From an uncultured Synechococcaceae cyanobacterium (lineage in GTDB: Bacteria > Cyanobacteriota > Cyanobacteriia > PCC-6307 > Cyanobiaceae): DNA of 64,000 nucleotides. The notes beneath the pieces were generated by a model. That model was not told where the DNA came from. It saw only the letters and a program-made list of their open reading frames with translations, and made no database searches. This document shows, piece after piece, positions 33,268 to 43,989 of the stretch. The stretch spans positions 62,001 through 126,000 of the forward strand of contig CACPJY010000003.1 in assembly GCA_902634405.1 (NCBI GenBank), written 5' to 3'. The translations under genes were made by a program, and so were the position numbers. Every line of letters starts with the position of its first letter. Position 1 is the stretch's first letter.

Positions 33268-33666
33268 ATCAGAATTCTTAAAAGGTTGGTTACAAGACCA
33301 AGATTTAAAAAAGTCACTAGTTAAGGTTTATCCCTAAAACCCTTTCAGGGTTAGGCTTAATGAGATTCAACTGTTATAGGAATAGAGATACTCTTTAAAT
33401 AAAACTATTATTTTACCTATAACATTAGTAGATTGGAAATATAGTACTAACTTCGAGAGTTGAGGTTAATAAATGAGACCTATAGAGAGTTATTTCTCGA
33501 TAATTAAGTAATTTAATGATTAACGTAGATCCTGAGAAGGCAAACAATTCGGAACTCCTTTGTTAGAATTGATAGATTAGAGTCCAGGGATAGAGAAGGA
33601 TAGGTAGTGAAATATCGCTATAAATGAAAAGGAGCTGATAGTATAAAAGGATTGGAGTGAACAATC
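33268..33666. other. intergenic, weak hairpin only
   Basis: A small aaccct/agggtt hairpin just past rpsU without a good T-run. The rest is AT-rich with no ORF or RNA signature found. Confidence 0.45.
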
Positions 33667-33840
33667 ATGTTAATTCTAATCCCAGCTGCGTTTTTAATAA
33701 TAGGATTGCAGCTCTACACATTATCTTCAATAGTTAGGAATGAAAAAGGTGAAAGATACTTGTTTAACAGAACACGCATGTACGCAATACAAATTAGGTT
33801 AGAAAAATGGTTTGGAAGAATTCATACAAGAAAAGATTAA
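33667..33840 (+). CDS. 57-aa small membrane protein
   Basis: Not in the track. An N-terminal helix MLILIPAAFLIIGLQLYTLS, then a strongly basic tail RNEKGERYLFNRTRMYAIQI and RLEKWFGRIHTRKD. One membrane anchor plus a positively charged cytoplasmic end. Followed 14 bases later by the gene at 33855, so the two may be cotranscribed. Confidence 0.6.
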   Translation: MLILIPAAFLIIGLQLYTLSSIVRNEKGERYLFNRTRMYAIQIRLEKWFGRIHTRKD

Positions 33841-33854
33841 CTGAGTAAGATCAA

Positions 33855-34265
33855 ATGATTACCTGTATGATAATGAGGCCAATTACACCAGTCGAGAAGT
33901 TTGAAGAGGCTATCAGATCGTCGAGACTATCCGACGAGGAACTAGAAATAGTTGAACACATTAGATATACAGGTGTTTTTAACCAAGTTACATTGTCAAA
34001 ATCTCTAAGACTAAAGGCGAAACCTCCAGCACTTACTGTTATATGTAACATATGTAGAAAAATCGGGAAACATATGCCAAAACATTTAGCGCTAGTGCGT
34101 GAATGGTCTAAAAAAGAGAGTGAATATGGAGTTCATTGGGATGGAAACCTAATTTGTAGCATTGCATGGAATAGCGATGGTGAGAGGTTGACTCCTGAAT
34201 CAGGAACAAGTCAATATCACACCTTTGCAGTTCACAAAGAACTATTTCAAGGACTAGAAATGTAA
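33855..34265 (+). CDS. HNH-less hypothetical with Cys pair, possible cyanobacterial conserved protein
   Basis: A 136-residue protein with three possible Met starts (residues 1, 5, 7). Helical N-terminus PVEKFEEAIRSSRLSDEELE, a central VICNICRKIGKHMPKH with a CxxC that may bind metal, and a C-terminal GVHWDGNLICSIAWNSDGER. No catalytic motif of a named nuclease. The Arg/Lys-rich CNICRKIGKH and shape suggest nucleic-acid contact, but that is a guess. Confidence 0.5.
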   Translation: MITCMIMRPITPVEKFEEAIRSSRLSDEELEIVEHIRYTGVFNQVTLSKSLRLKAKPPALTVICNICRKIGKHMPKHLALVREWSKKESEYGVHWDGNLICSIAWNSDGERLTPESGTSQYHTFAVHKELFQGLEM

Positions 34266-34487
34266 ATATAGCAAAAGTAAGAAGAATTCAAAATAGGATT
34301 AAAGGGATAATCGATAGAAAATATTATCTCAACAAATAGGCTAACAATGCTCGCTTCAATGATACACCCAGGATTGATTATAATGATAATCCAAGAGAAG
34401 TAATAAGTTTTAAAAAGAAGTCCAATTTATATGTTATCATAGGAGTTAAATAGTGAATTCCATAAGTGAATTAAGTGGGAGCAAGGA

Positions 34488-36326
34488 ATGCTAAGTAGAA
34501 TTAATAAATCCTTAAAAGTGAATAATTTAAATGGAATAGCTTACATATGGGTTGGTTTAATATTAGTAGGAGTTGCTATCAGAGTATATTTAATTTCTAT
34601 CCACTTTCCTCATTATGATGACCTTTACGGCCACTATCGAGCACTTCATATAAAAAACCTAGGCAGTTCGGAGTTGATAAGTAAAATGCCCAAACAAATA
34701 AGTATTTTTATAGAATTAATACCTGATAATTTACTAACAATATCTAAAGAACTAATTGCACAAATAGCAGCTGTTTATGAAACAGTAAATGGAGCAACAT
34801 TTGCTCCATTTCACTATTTTATTTCCCATGCATTTGCACTTAATTTAGATAACTATAATTCAACATTAGTATCAGCAAGGATAACATCATTCTTTGAATA
34901 CATTATATTTTTTATAGCTTCGATCTATCTAATTAAATCGAACACAACCTCAATCGATAGAAGATTTGGCTATTTTCTTATATCGCTAAGCTTAGTATCT
35001 GGAATATATGTAATATACTCAATTCAGGGACATAACTATATGGCAAGTGCTTTAATGATGAGCATTATGCTGATTTTTATAAATAAAAAGATTAAGGTCA
35101 TTAAACCTCTAAATTTAACAATTCTCTATTCTGTGGCAATACTATCAAGTTACAGTTTTATATTATACTTGCCTACATTCTTCATCTTTTACTTAATAGT
35201 CTTATATAGTAAACCTAATAATCTGAGATGGAAGATAGGAAGAGCTATAACTTCCCTTGGGGTAATTTCTGTGCCGCTTATATTATCCTACTTCTTATGT
35301 ATTAGACATAGAAACCAACCTGAATCCATTGGTGTTGGTTGGCAAGCAGGGTTTAATAATGAATTTGTTGTAAATTATACGAGTCCAATATCATTTTTAG
35401 GACATCTTATTCAGTCAGTAAAGCATACATTAGAAGCTTTATTCCTACCACCAGCGTTCTTGCCTATTGTAGGATACTTATTTAGTGGCGTAATTGTAAT
35501 TTTAATTCTTGGTAGGTTACTTGTAAAAACTATAGTTGGCTTTAAAGAGAATAAGGTTCTAAAGAATTCGACTTTATTTTCCTATTTATTACTTATCAAT
35601 CACACCTTATTGTATTTAACTGGCAAGATTGCTATGTCACCAACAAGGCATTCTATTATAATATTTCTACCTATTGTTTTATGCGCTATTGATGGATTTG
35701 ATTCGATCCTGAATAGATTTATAGTTTCTTTTAATAAGAACAACGAAAAGATAATTTCGAATAAAATCAGTATAGCTAATAAGGCTAGACAAATAAGAGT
35801 CTCAAAATTATCTAATATGGCAATATATTTAATTTGTACAGTTTTTTTTACTAGTGGTTATAAAACATGGGGCGATGAAGTTGTCAAGCGAATTGACTTA
35901 CTGGATACTCAGAAATTAAATTATATTAAAGATTCAAGAAAAATAATGTACGAAAAACCAGGAAATTATTCACTTTTAGTTGCTCCTGAAATTCGAGCAA
36001 ATTTTAAAGAGGAAAATATGAATAGTAAAAATAATAATATTAAACTAGAGTTCCTATTGCTTAATACTAAACAAAAAAGAGATACAAATAAAATGTTCTA
36101 CGTCAGTAATAATTTTGAGACCAGCTCGCTTGAGGATATCGAAGAGGCAGCCGAGAGCATCGGATGTAAAAATCCTAATGCAAGAACTCTGTATAGCCGA
36201 TCGAGCACAACAATTCCTGACCCTGTAATAGTAACATCTATAGGGACCAATTCATTGCACATACATGAGGTGTCTTGCTCAGAAATACTAGACAGGGATG
36301 ATCAAGTGAAAATATCAAACCCATGA
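34488..36326 (+). CDS. polytopic membrane protein, GT-C-like glycosyltransferase candidate
   Basis: A 612-residue protein with about eleven or twelve transmembrane helices. An early outside loop IHFPHYDDLYGHYRA carries an acidic DD just after the first helix, where GT-C glycosyltransferases (dolichol/undecaprenyl-phosphate-sugar users) place their catalytic Asp; SPTRHSIIIFLPIVLC is another typical segment. The C-terminal ~180 residues are soluble. It probably transfers sugars at the outer face of the inner membrane, in surface-glycan synthesis (inference). Very low GC and an isolated setting suggest strain-variable content. Confidence 0.6.
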   Translation: MLSRINKSLKVNNLNGIAYIWVGLILVGVAIRVYLISIHFPHYDDLYGHYRALHIKNLGSSELISKMPKQISIFIELIPDNLLTISKELIAQIAAVYETVNGATFAPFHYFISHAFALNLDNYNSTLVSARITSFFEYIIFFIASIYLIKSNTTSIDRRFGYFLISLSLVSGIYVIYSIQGHNYMASALMMSIMLIFINKKIKVIKPLNLTILYSVAILSSYSFILYLPTFFIFYLIVLYSKPNNLRWKIGRAITSLGVISVPLILSYFLCIRHRNQPESIGVGWQAGFNNEFVVNYTSPISFLGHLIQSVKHTLEALFLPPAFLPIVGYLFSGVIVILILGRLLVKTIVGFKENKVLKNSTLFSYLLLINHTLLYLTGKIAMSPTRHSIIIFLPIVLCAIDGFDSILNRFIVSFNKNNEKIISNKISIANKARQIRVSKLSNMAIYLICTVFFTSGYKTWGDEVVKRIDLLDTQKLNYIKDSRKIMYEKPGNYSLLVAPEIRANFKEENMNSKNNNIKLEFLLLNTKQKRDTNKMFYVSNNFETSSLEDIEEAAESIGCKNPNARTLYSRSSTTIPDPVIVTSIGTNSLHIHEVSCSEILDRDDQVKISNP

Positions 36327-36334
36327 TTAATTAC

Positions 36335-36550
36335 TCAATTATACTCTCCAGGCACGTCATTCTTTTTAACAGTGACTTTCCCGACCTTTTTCCCGGAAAA
36401 TCGAAGTAGCTCATCTCCAGAAAATTCATAACCATGTCTAAGAGCAATTTGAGCAACATCATCTGCTGTTGAAGAAGAAAGTACTTGCTGCTTTAAGGTT
36501 TGATCTTCTTGCATGGTTTTAAGAAAAGCTTTTAATTGATCTAGAGACAT
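36335..36550 (-). CDS. Nif11-domain protein
   Basis: A 71-residue protein with an almost complete Nif11 domain: MSLDQLKAFLKTMQEDQTLK, then QQVLSSSTADDVAQIALRHG and YEFSGDELLRFS. This is the family used as leader peptide for prochlorosins (lanthipeptides) in Prochlorococcus and Synechococcus. Here the sequence ends GKKVGKVTVKKNDVPGEYN, without a Gly-Gly cleavage site or Cys-rich core, so it is probably not a lantipeptide precursor. No LanM-like enzyme is nearby. Confidence 0.85.
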   Translation of the reverse strand: MSLDQLKAFLKTMQEDQTLKQQVLSSSTADDVAQIALRHGYEFSGDELLRFSGKKVGKVTVKKNDVPGEYN

Positions 36551-36626
36551 TTGTGAGATTTTGGAACGGGCTAATGATAATCTAAGAGTATATTAATAAT
36601 AACAATAATTAAGTAAAGGGAATTAT

Positions 36627-36809
36627 TTAATTATGGGCAGGACTATTCTGAGACAAATAAAATTCAGCTACATTATTAAGCATTTTAATAACTACTGAAT
36701 TTGGACATGATGTTCTTTCTTGTAATCTCATACAAGCTTCTTTCACATTAACAAAGGCATCTTCACAGATTTCTGAAAGCTCGGCCTCAGTAAGATTTTG
36801 GTCTTGCAT
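36627..36809 (-). CDS. 60-aa small helical protein
   Basis: MQDQNLTEAELSEICEDAFV, then NVKEACMRLQERTSCPNSVV and a C-terminal helix IKMLNNVAEFYLSQN. Acidic and helical with three Cys, without signal peptide. It follows behind the Nif11 gene's start on the same strand. Unknown function. Confidence 0.55.
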   Translation of the reverse strand: MQDQNLTEAELSEICEDAFVNVKEACMRLQERTSCPNSVVIKMLNNVAEFYLSQNSPAHN

Positions 36810-37073
36810 CTAGGTAAATAGGCTAATATAATTTTATTATACAGTAATAAGTGTAAAAGTAAGGAGTATCTTCGATGAGATATAAATTCCTGATTAATTA
36901 TACTTTATAGCCTCAGAAAATACTGATCTAATACCTTAGTTTAAATTCTATCATCATAGGAGAAATCAATAAATCCTAGATTTAACAATAGGCTGCTCTA
37001 TCTACTAGAGGTTCTTGCTGCTAGGAGATCCAGATTATGCTTTCAATAAAAAGGGATGCTCTGATTAGATTAG

Positions 37074-38432
<1,359 letters not shown>

Positions 38433-38488
38433 AAGTAATATGTTTGTTGAACAAGAATTATTTTATTATTCTAAACTAGATTAGAAAA

Positions 38489-38818
38489 ATGTATTCTAAA
38501 ATCATTGGGCAATTTGTATTAATTATACTGCTAGTAGTTAATCCGAATCTGTCATTTAATCAAAAGAGCTTTAGTGAATACATGGAAAGTTGGGACACAA
38601 AAATCGAGCTTGCGAGTAAGTATTTAACAGAAGCAGAGTCTGAATTTAAAGCTGGGGATGAGTTGACAGGTTGCGTTACTCAAAGACGCGCTGCAGATTA
38701 CGGTATCGAGGCAACGGAATCTCTATTAATGGCTTTTAAAATAAGTAAAACAACAACAGACCTTTCTGATATCGAATCAGGTTTGAACAAATGGAAGGAG
38801 ATTCGGGATTTCTGCTAA
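38489..38818 (+). CDS. exported hypothetical protein
   Basis: A 109-residue protein with a signal-like N-terminus (IGQFVLIILLVVNPNLSFNQ) and an acidic helical mature part: KIELASKYLTEAESEFKAGD, CVTQRRAADYGIEATESLLM, with a Cys near the middle and a Cys at the very end that could pair. Probably periplasmic. No family known; same strand as metY, about 56 bases after it. Confidence 0.55.
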   Translation: MYSKIIGQFVLIILLVVNPNLSFNQKSFSEYMESWDTKIELASKYLTEAESEFKAGDELTGCVTQRRAADYGIEATESLLMAFKISKTTTDLSDIESGLNKWKEIRDFC

Positions 38819-39197
38819 TAAATTCGTAAAATTTTGATCTTAAAGATAAATAAATCACGAAATTCATCAAAAAATAAGTTATTTAAGAAAGGCCTCCCTA
38901 CTCATTAAAGCTAAATCAAGTCCTTACTACACTATTCCCTATGATTGTGCTGCCAAAAGGAGAAAGTAAATTGAATTCGCTTTGAAAAGTTGCGAAAACT
39001 ACGTAATATTATGAGAGATCAGTGACGGGGGCGCAAACGGAATGATTTGGCCAAAGAAGGATTCAGTAGTAGTAGTAAGGGTTCTAAGAGAATCTGATGA
39101 CATAATTTTCTAAAGGGAATTGACCCTTGGCTAAAACTGCTAGTCATAACTGCTCATGACCCAATATATTTAGTAAATAGTTTCAGAGAAATTTGCT
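38819..39197. other. intergenic, possible very short ORF
   Basis: A 23-codon reading MIWPKKDSVVVVRVLRESDD (about 39042-39113) looks like the start of a longer protein cut off by an early stop, perhaps a remnant. Otherwise AT-rich with no terminator visible. Confidence 0.35.
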
Positions 39198-39509
39198 TTG
39201 GTTACTGACAAAGAACTGCTAAAAGAAGTGACAAAAGAGCTTTGGCATTCGGTTACAAAACTCCGTCCCGGCTTACCTAAGGAGGCCAGAACACAACTCG
39301 TCCTCAAAGCGCTTATAACAATCGGAGACCTAGCAAACCCAATTGACGCAGCTATGGTCGTAGGGACATCACTTGAACTAGAAACGGAAAGAGAGGGTAA
39401 CGAAGAGCAGCGAGAAGCTAAAAGTGAAACTTCGTCCGAACCAACAAAAACGGATGTTGCTTCGGAAGGGAAAAGGACAGTCCGTAGAAGGTCCTCAACA
39501 ACCTCATAG
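39198..39509 (+). CDS. small hypothetical protein with disordered basic tail
   Basis: A 103-residue protein from TTG. A helical N-terminal half (LLKEVTKELWHSVTKLRPGL, ARTQLVLKALITIGDLANPI) is followed by a Glu/Ser/Thr-rich low-complexity tail ending in KRTVRRRSSTTS. The base composition is noticeably less AT-rich than its neighbours. Unknown function. Confidence 0.55.
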   Translation: MVTDKELLKEVTKELWHSVTKLRPGLPKEARTQLVLKALITIGDLANPIDAAMVVGTSLELETEREGNEEQREAKSETSSEPTKTDVASEGKRTVRRRSSTTS

Positions 39510-39700
39510 CTGGAAAATCAATCTAAATAATTTAAAAAGTAAAAGGGAGTTAGACAAATATCATTCTAATTTTAACGAAAGGCATAATTTATGAATAGTT
39601 GAAATACTCAGTCAATTCAACCGAGCTTGATCCAGTTTATAAACTTAAAATAATTATGCTTATGAAAGATAGAAGCTTAAAGATAGATAATTTTATTTAA

Positions 39701-41635
39701 CTAAGTACCTGCTTTGTTGATAATAGAATCAATCCTAGATGGCAATCTAAAAGCCTCAGAAAATTTTGATGAATATTGAACTCGAGGTCCCTTGATTGAA
39801 TTTAGTACAGAGACTGTTAATTTATAATCAGATAGATCTTCGGAAAGGCGATTAGGAGTTATGGATAAAGAGATTGGATCATTAAGAATCATTTTATCAT
39901 CTATCGGAAATTGATAATTTCTAGTATTAGGTCTAAGTTGTGTTGAATAAATTAGTTCACTATTAGCTGGTTTGTTTAAATTAGTGATAGAAGAGATTTC
40001 TAGTGAATAAAGAGGATCATTATTCCTACGAAACAAACGTTTAGAAAGGTTGGAAAAAGAATCTAAGGGATTATTCTTCAAGGATAATTTATCTAATTTA
40101 AATACAAGACTTTCGAGTCTGGTTTCGGGTGAAAGGATGCTTTCGTCTAAAGTGAGTGAAATGATAGGAATAGAGGCATTGAAAGTGATCACTCTAAGCT
40201 CAATCTCCTGGCAGTTTCGGTTTAGGGTATTTATATAGGGAGAATTCCAATTCTCCGGGCCTGGGTAATAACATCTTTGTTTAGAAGGCTCCAAAGTGTG
40301 GTGATTAAGGTCCAAAAATGTACTGTGCTGTGAAAATACAAAAGGATCAGAAAGTGAAAGGTTAATTATATGTCTATAGAATAAAATATTTATTGGAATA
40401 GAGAATAAATAGGCAATAGTCCAAAAAAGTCGTTTAAGTATGGAGGTAAATTGAAATATCGTGAATTGAGTTCTAAATAAAAATGGAGATAAATAAGCCA
40501 ATAGGAAGGAAGGCAACAAGATCACCCAATCTCTAATTCCTATAGTTGTCGGATAAAATCGAGAATCTGAGATAGTAATAACATATGACAAGGGAATAGA
40601 GCAAGTTACAATTACACAAATAAGTGTTGGGAAGATTATTTTCTTTACTTTAAATCTAGAACGATAAAGTCTAGTGGTTTTGATTAATTTGCCTATGGCT
40701 AAAAATGGCAATGAAAGCGAAATAGTTGTGATATAAATAAAAATAAGGTTTATAAAGCTCTTAATAAGTATTTCAGACTCTCCAGAAATCAATAGCCTTA
40801 GACTATCAAGAGGGTTCAATTTTTCAGTTATAGTATTATGAATAGGAGAAGCAATTGAAATATTAGTAGATTTAAACGGATCCAGTGTGATTAGAAAGAT
40901 GCCGAAGCATATAAAAAGTATAATAGGTCCTAATTGATATGAATTAAGAAGAGATCGCCTCTCCTTACTTTGAGGTAAATGGTAAGTATTCATCATCTGA
41001 GAAAATCCTATCGCCAAACATAGTGGCCATAAAAGAGGTTTAGAAAGGCAGCAGAGGTATAAGATTATATTGTCTATAACATTTAAAAGGATTTTTGAAG
41101 ATTTGCTAGCAGAAACCATCCGTATTGGTGAGATACAATTTCTACATAATTGGCCTAACAAAAATGGAATTGTTAGATACGGCAAATGAAAAGAACTAGT
41201 TAAAATGCCAGCATTGGACAAAATAAAAATAGTAGACAACGTAGTGTATAAAAGTATTTTTGTACTAGGCTTACAGAAGTCCAATAAAGGATTAATAAAA
41301 AAGAAAGTCCTAGTAAAAAGATACATACTTAAAGCTATTGTTATTATTCTCACGAAAATTACTGTATCGGCAATTTTCTTACCAGATGCGATCCAAGAAA
41401 GTCTCCATAACAAATGAACAGGCACTGCTGGGTATCCATAGTCTGGTCTCTGGATAGCTTTTATAAAAGGTAAGTTAAGAGAATCTACAAATAAAACTGC
41501 TTCTTCAGCATAAGGATTCTTCAAAGCAGCTGTCCCAAATACCAAAGCAAAGAAAACTATCAATATTAATAGTAGTAATAGACCAATGATTATTTGGCCT
41601 ATTAATGATTTTCGCTTAATGACCAATCGTTGCAT
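39701..41635 (-). CDS. large polytopic membrane protein, surface-polysaccharide type
   Basis: The 644-residue protein has a long N-terminal helix (LIGQIIIGLLLLLILIVFFA), about ten helices in all, an external loop LKNPYAEEAVLFVDSLNLPF with acidic residues after helix 1, and an extended soluble C-terminal domain. The pattern resembles GT-C or O-antigen-related membrane proteins, but no catalytic motif can be stated with confidence. Extremely AT-rich; it lies upstream of a sugar-related operon of the same strand. Confidence 0.55.
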   Translation of the reverse strand: MQRLVIKRKSLIGQIIIGLLLLLILIVFFALVFGTAALKNPYAEEAVLFVDSLNLPFIKAIQRPDYGYPAVPVHLLWRLSWIASGKKIADTVIFVRIITIALSMYLFTRTFFFINPLLDFCKPSTKILLYTTLSTIFILSNAGILTSSFHLPYLTIPFLLGQLCRNCISPIRMVSASKSSKILLNVIDNIILYLCCLSKPLLWPLCLAIGFSQMMNTYHLPQSKERRSLLNSYQLGPIILFICFGIFLITLDPFKSTNISIASPIHNTITEKLNPLDSLRLLISGESEILIKSFINLIFIYITTISLSLPFLAIGKLIKTTRLYRSRFKVKKIIFPTLICVIVTCSIPLSYVITISDSRFYPTTIGIRDWVILLPSFLLAYLSPFLFRTQFTIFQFTSILKRLFWTIAYLFSIPINILFYRHIINLSLSDPFVFSQHSTFLDLNHHTLEPSKQRCYYPGPENWNSPYINTLNRNCQEIELRVITFNASIPIISLTLDESILSPETRLESLVFKLDKLSLKNNPLDSFSNLSKRLFRRNNDPLYSLEISSITNLNKPANSELIYSTQLRPNTRNYQFPIDDKMILNDPISLSITPNRLSEDLSDYKLTVSVLNSIKGPRVQYSSKFSEAFRLPSRIDSIINKAGT

Positions 41636-41778
41636 GATAAAGTATAAATACTTCTAGATCTATAAAATTTATCTGATTATTTTCATAATTCTAGTTTTAT
41701 TATTAATTCTTTCTAATTTGATAAAAAGCATTATGTCCATACTATGGATATATTGACTTAAAAGAATTAATCTCAACA

Positions 41779-42174
41779 TTAGTCAAGGTCCTTTTTCTGG
41801 CAAAGATAATGCAAAGATGGCCGACCTGTTAGGGCTAATCTTGATCTTGCCCAAATTTCATAGATGAAATCAACAAAAGGTTTTAACAATGGCCAACCTG
41901 TCGGCTGATAGATCCATCCTACTCCAATTAACTTGTAAGCCTCTCTAAATACTGCAACACCACTCAAAATCTCGCCTGTTTTAGAAATTCCATATATTCT
42001 ACGCATAGCATCCCTATAAGTAATACCTAAGAAGTTCTCTGGTATATAGTCTTGAGAATCAATGTCCACAAAAGAAATCAAGTTCATACGATCTCGAGAT
42101 CGCAGAAAGGCAACCTCCCGTCGACAAAGAGGGCATCCGCCGTCAAAGAGTAAAGTCAGATCTGCTTGGTTCAA
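41779..42174 (-). CDS. DUF393 (DCC family) thiol-disulfide-like protein
   Basis: A 131-residue protein of the DCC/DUF393 family: LTLLFDGGCPLCRREVAFLR has the family's DGxCPxC redox-like motif (residues ~11-18), and LIGVGWIYQPTGWPLLKPFV with IYEIWARSRLALTGR closes the domain. Members have a thioredoxin-like fold and are thought to handle disulfides or electron transfer. Same strand as, but separate from, the transketolase genes upstream. Confidence 0.85.
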   Translation of the reverse strand: MNQADLTLLFDGGCPLCRREVAFLRSRDRMNLISFVDIDSQDYIPENFLGITYRDAMRRIYGISKTGEILSGVAVFREAYKLIGVGWIYQPTGWPLLKPFVDFIYEIWARSRLALTGRPSLHYLCQKKDLD

Positions 42175-42275
42175 TGGAGCTAGAGGATTTCTAGTATTTT
42201 ATACTTTTCAACTTATCATTTACTAAAAATAATTTTTGCATTGACCCTAATAGCTTATCGGAAAGTTATTTCATG

Positions 42276-43154
42276 CTATAGCCTTGAAAGTAAATACTGT
42301 TCCCTTGCTCTTTCGCGAGAAATCTTCTGGTAAACAAGTTCTTGATTGATAAAGCTATGATCAGTTATGAAAGAACTAGAAAGTAGTTTGGAAAGCTTAG
42401 AATAAATACCACAGTACTCAAAAGACTCTTCTATTAAATGAAGGCTAGAGTGGCTATTTAAGATATTTATAGTCTCTTTACATTCATCAAACAATGACAG
42501 ATCCTCTAGAATTAAAATGGAATTATTCGTGCGTTCAAAAATATCTAAAGCAACAGATCCGTAAGTTACGATTAAATTATCGCTATCTCCCTTCTTAAAA
42601 AGACTTCTACCTACTTTATGGATGGTAAAAGGAATGTCAGAAATATTATCTGGTGTAGGCTGTCGATCCAAGCGTAAATAGAACTTGCCTCCATTATTTA
42701 CATATTTTTTGGTTATTTGAAGTGCTGATTGTGATGTGAAAGGAGTATAAATTTGGAATCCAGGAATCGAATAAAACAAGCTGATATCTTCTAAAGAATA
42801 ATGGGACAATGTATTATGGTCATAACCTATACCATGCCCTACTGTCATTAGTAGAATATTCTCGTTGGTCTGTCCAAAAAGAACCTTAAATTGCTCAATA
42901 CATCTAGTAGTGAGAAAAGGGCTCATTCCATATAAAATTGGATTTTTCCCTAAGAGTGAAGCTCCATAACAATAGTCAACCGAAAATTGTTCCGATATAC
43001 CTGGGAAAATAAATAATTCGGGATTAGTCTCTCTATATAAGTCTAGAGCCTTAGCTCCGAAATCTGGGGTCACAAATAACAACTTATTTTTAACACCGTT
43101 CTCTAAAAATGTGAGATGATCAATAACTCGATCTCGTTGCAGACTTTTATTCAT
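42276..43154 (-). CDS. transketolase C-terminal half (split transketolase, subunit B)
   Basis: A 292-residue protein equal to the pyrimidine-binding and C-terminal domains of transketolase: FIFPGISEQFSVDYCYGASL (glutamate region expected to activate ThDP), ILLMTVGHGIGYDHNTLSHY and LIVTYGSVALDIFER. Its start overlaps the end of the N-terminal subunit gene by eight bases, the mark of a translationally coupled pair. Such split enzymes occur in secondary sugar or isoprenoid pathways rather than in the Calvin cycle, so the substrate is probably a special ketose in surface-sugar synthesis (inference). Confidence 0.85.
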   Translation of the reverse strand: MNKSLQRDRVIDHLTFLENGVKNKLLFVTPDFGAKALDLYRETNPELFIFPGISEQFSVDYCYGASLLGKNPILYGMSPFLTTRCIEQFKVLFGQTNENILLMTVGHGIGYDHNTLSHYSLEDISLFYSIPGFQIYTPFTSQSALQITKKYVNNGGKFYLRLDRQPTPDNISDIPFTIHKVGRSLFKKGDSDNLIVTYGSVALDIFERTNNSILILEDLSLFDECKETINILNSHSSLHLIEESFEYCGIYSKLSKLLSSSFITDHSFINQELVYQKISRERAREQYLLSRL

Positions 43155-43959
43155 CCTTCAAACTAGCTAAAAGCTGAGAGATTGCATAATCAAGCTCTTC
43201 ATTAGTAGGCATTTTATTATGCCATAGATGTGATGCTTCCATAAAATCTATACCTTTACCTTTTATAGTTTTAGCATATATTGCAAACGGACCTTTATCT
43301 GTATTCTCTTTTATATATTGAAAAGATTTTTTAATATCTACATAGGAGTGACCATCAATAGATTGCGTATCAAAGCCACATGCTCTGAAAAGATCCAGTG
43401 TCTTCAAATTTGGATAGGTCATATCAAGATCACCCAGAATGCTTCTATTGTTTCCATCTATAATTACAACTATATTCTTTAATTTCTTAGCTCCTACATA
43501 TTGAGCAGCTTCCCATATAGATCCTTCTGTACATTCACCATCTCCTAAAAAAATAAAAATACTTGAATTATTTTCTTTAGTTGACTCTGACATGCCTGCC
43601 GCCACCCCCAAGCCATGCCCTAAGGATCCAGAAGGCATTAGAATGAATGGTATATCTGTATTAGGGTAAATACCAAAAGGAGAGCCTTCTTTTCCGTAGG
43701 AAATTTTGCTGAAATCCACTAAACCTCTTCTTACGAGAAAAGGGTAAACAACACTTGCCGCATGCCCTTTACTAATTATGAGATTTTTGACATTCGTATC
43801 ATGAAGGATTAATTGGTTTATATATAAATAGGAAATTATATCTATAATAGAAAAGACAGAAGGTGTTAATGCCTCTCTCGAACCATAAATAATTCTCAAG
43901 TATTCTATACGAAGTAGTGTTGTTATTCTCTGAAACTCTTTAGGAGTTATTTGTGTCAT
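43147..43959 (-). CDS. transketolase N-terminal half (split transketolase, subunit A)
   Basis: A 270-residue protein carrying the ThDP diphosphate-binding half: LIISKGHAASVVYPFLVRRG, GSLGHGLGVAAGMSESTKEN and the ThDP motif FLGDGECTEGSIWEAAQYVG through IDGNN (~129-160), then GHSYVDIKKSF and AKTIKGKGIDFMEASHLWHN. Together with the overlapping downstream gene it makes a complete two-subunit transketolase. Upstream lies an SIS-domain isomerase gene on the same strand, 30 bases away, likely in the same operon. Confidence 0.88.
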   Translation of the reverse strand: MTQITPKEFQRITTLLRIEYLRIIYGSREALTPSVFSIIDIISYLYINQLILHDTNVKNLIISKGHAASVVYPFLVRRGLVDFSKISYGKEGSPFGIYPNTDIPFILMPSGSLGHGLGVAAGMSESTKENNSSIFIFLGDGECTEGSIWEAAQYVGAKKLKNIVVIIDGNNRSILGDLDMTYPNLKTLDLFRACGFDTQSIDGHSYVDIKKSFQYIKENTDKGPFAIYAKTIKGKGIDFMEASHLWHNKMPTNEELDYAISQLLASLKDE

Positions 43960-43989
43960 GGTTTAACTTTTAGATGCAAGAAAAGGCTT

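Noticed and set aside
41205-41417. Plus-strand ORF within the large membrane-protein gene at 39701
   Set aside because: Antisense shadow; the minus-strand frame is continuous over 644 codons.
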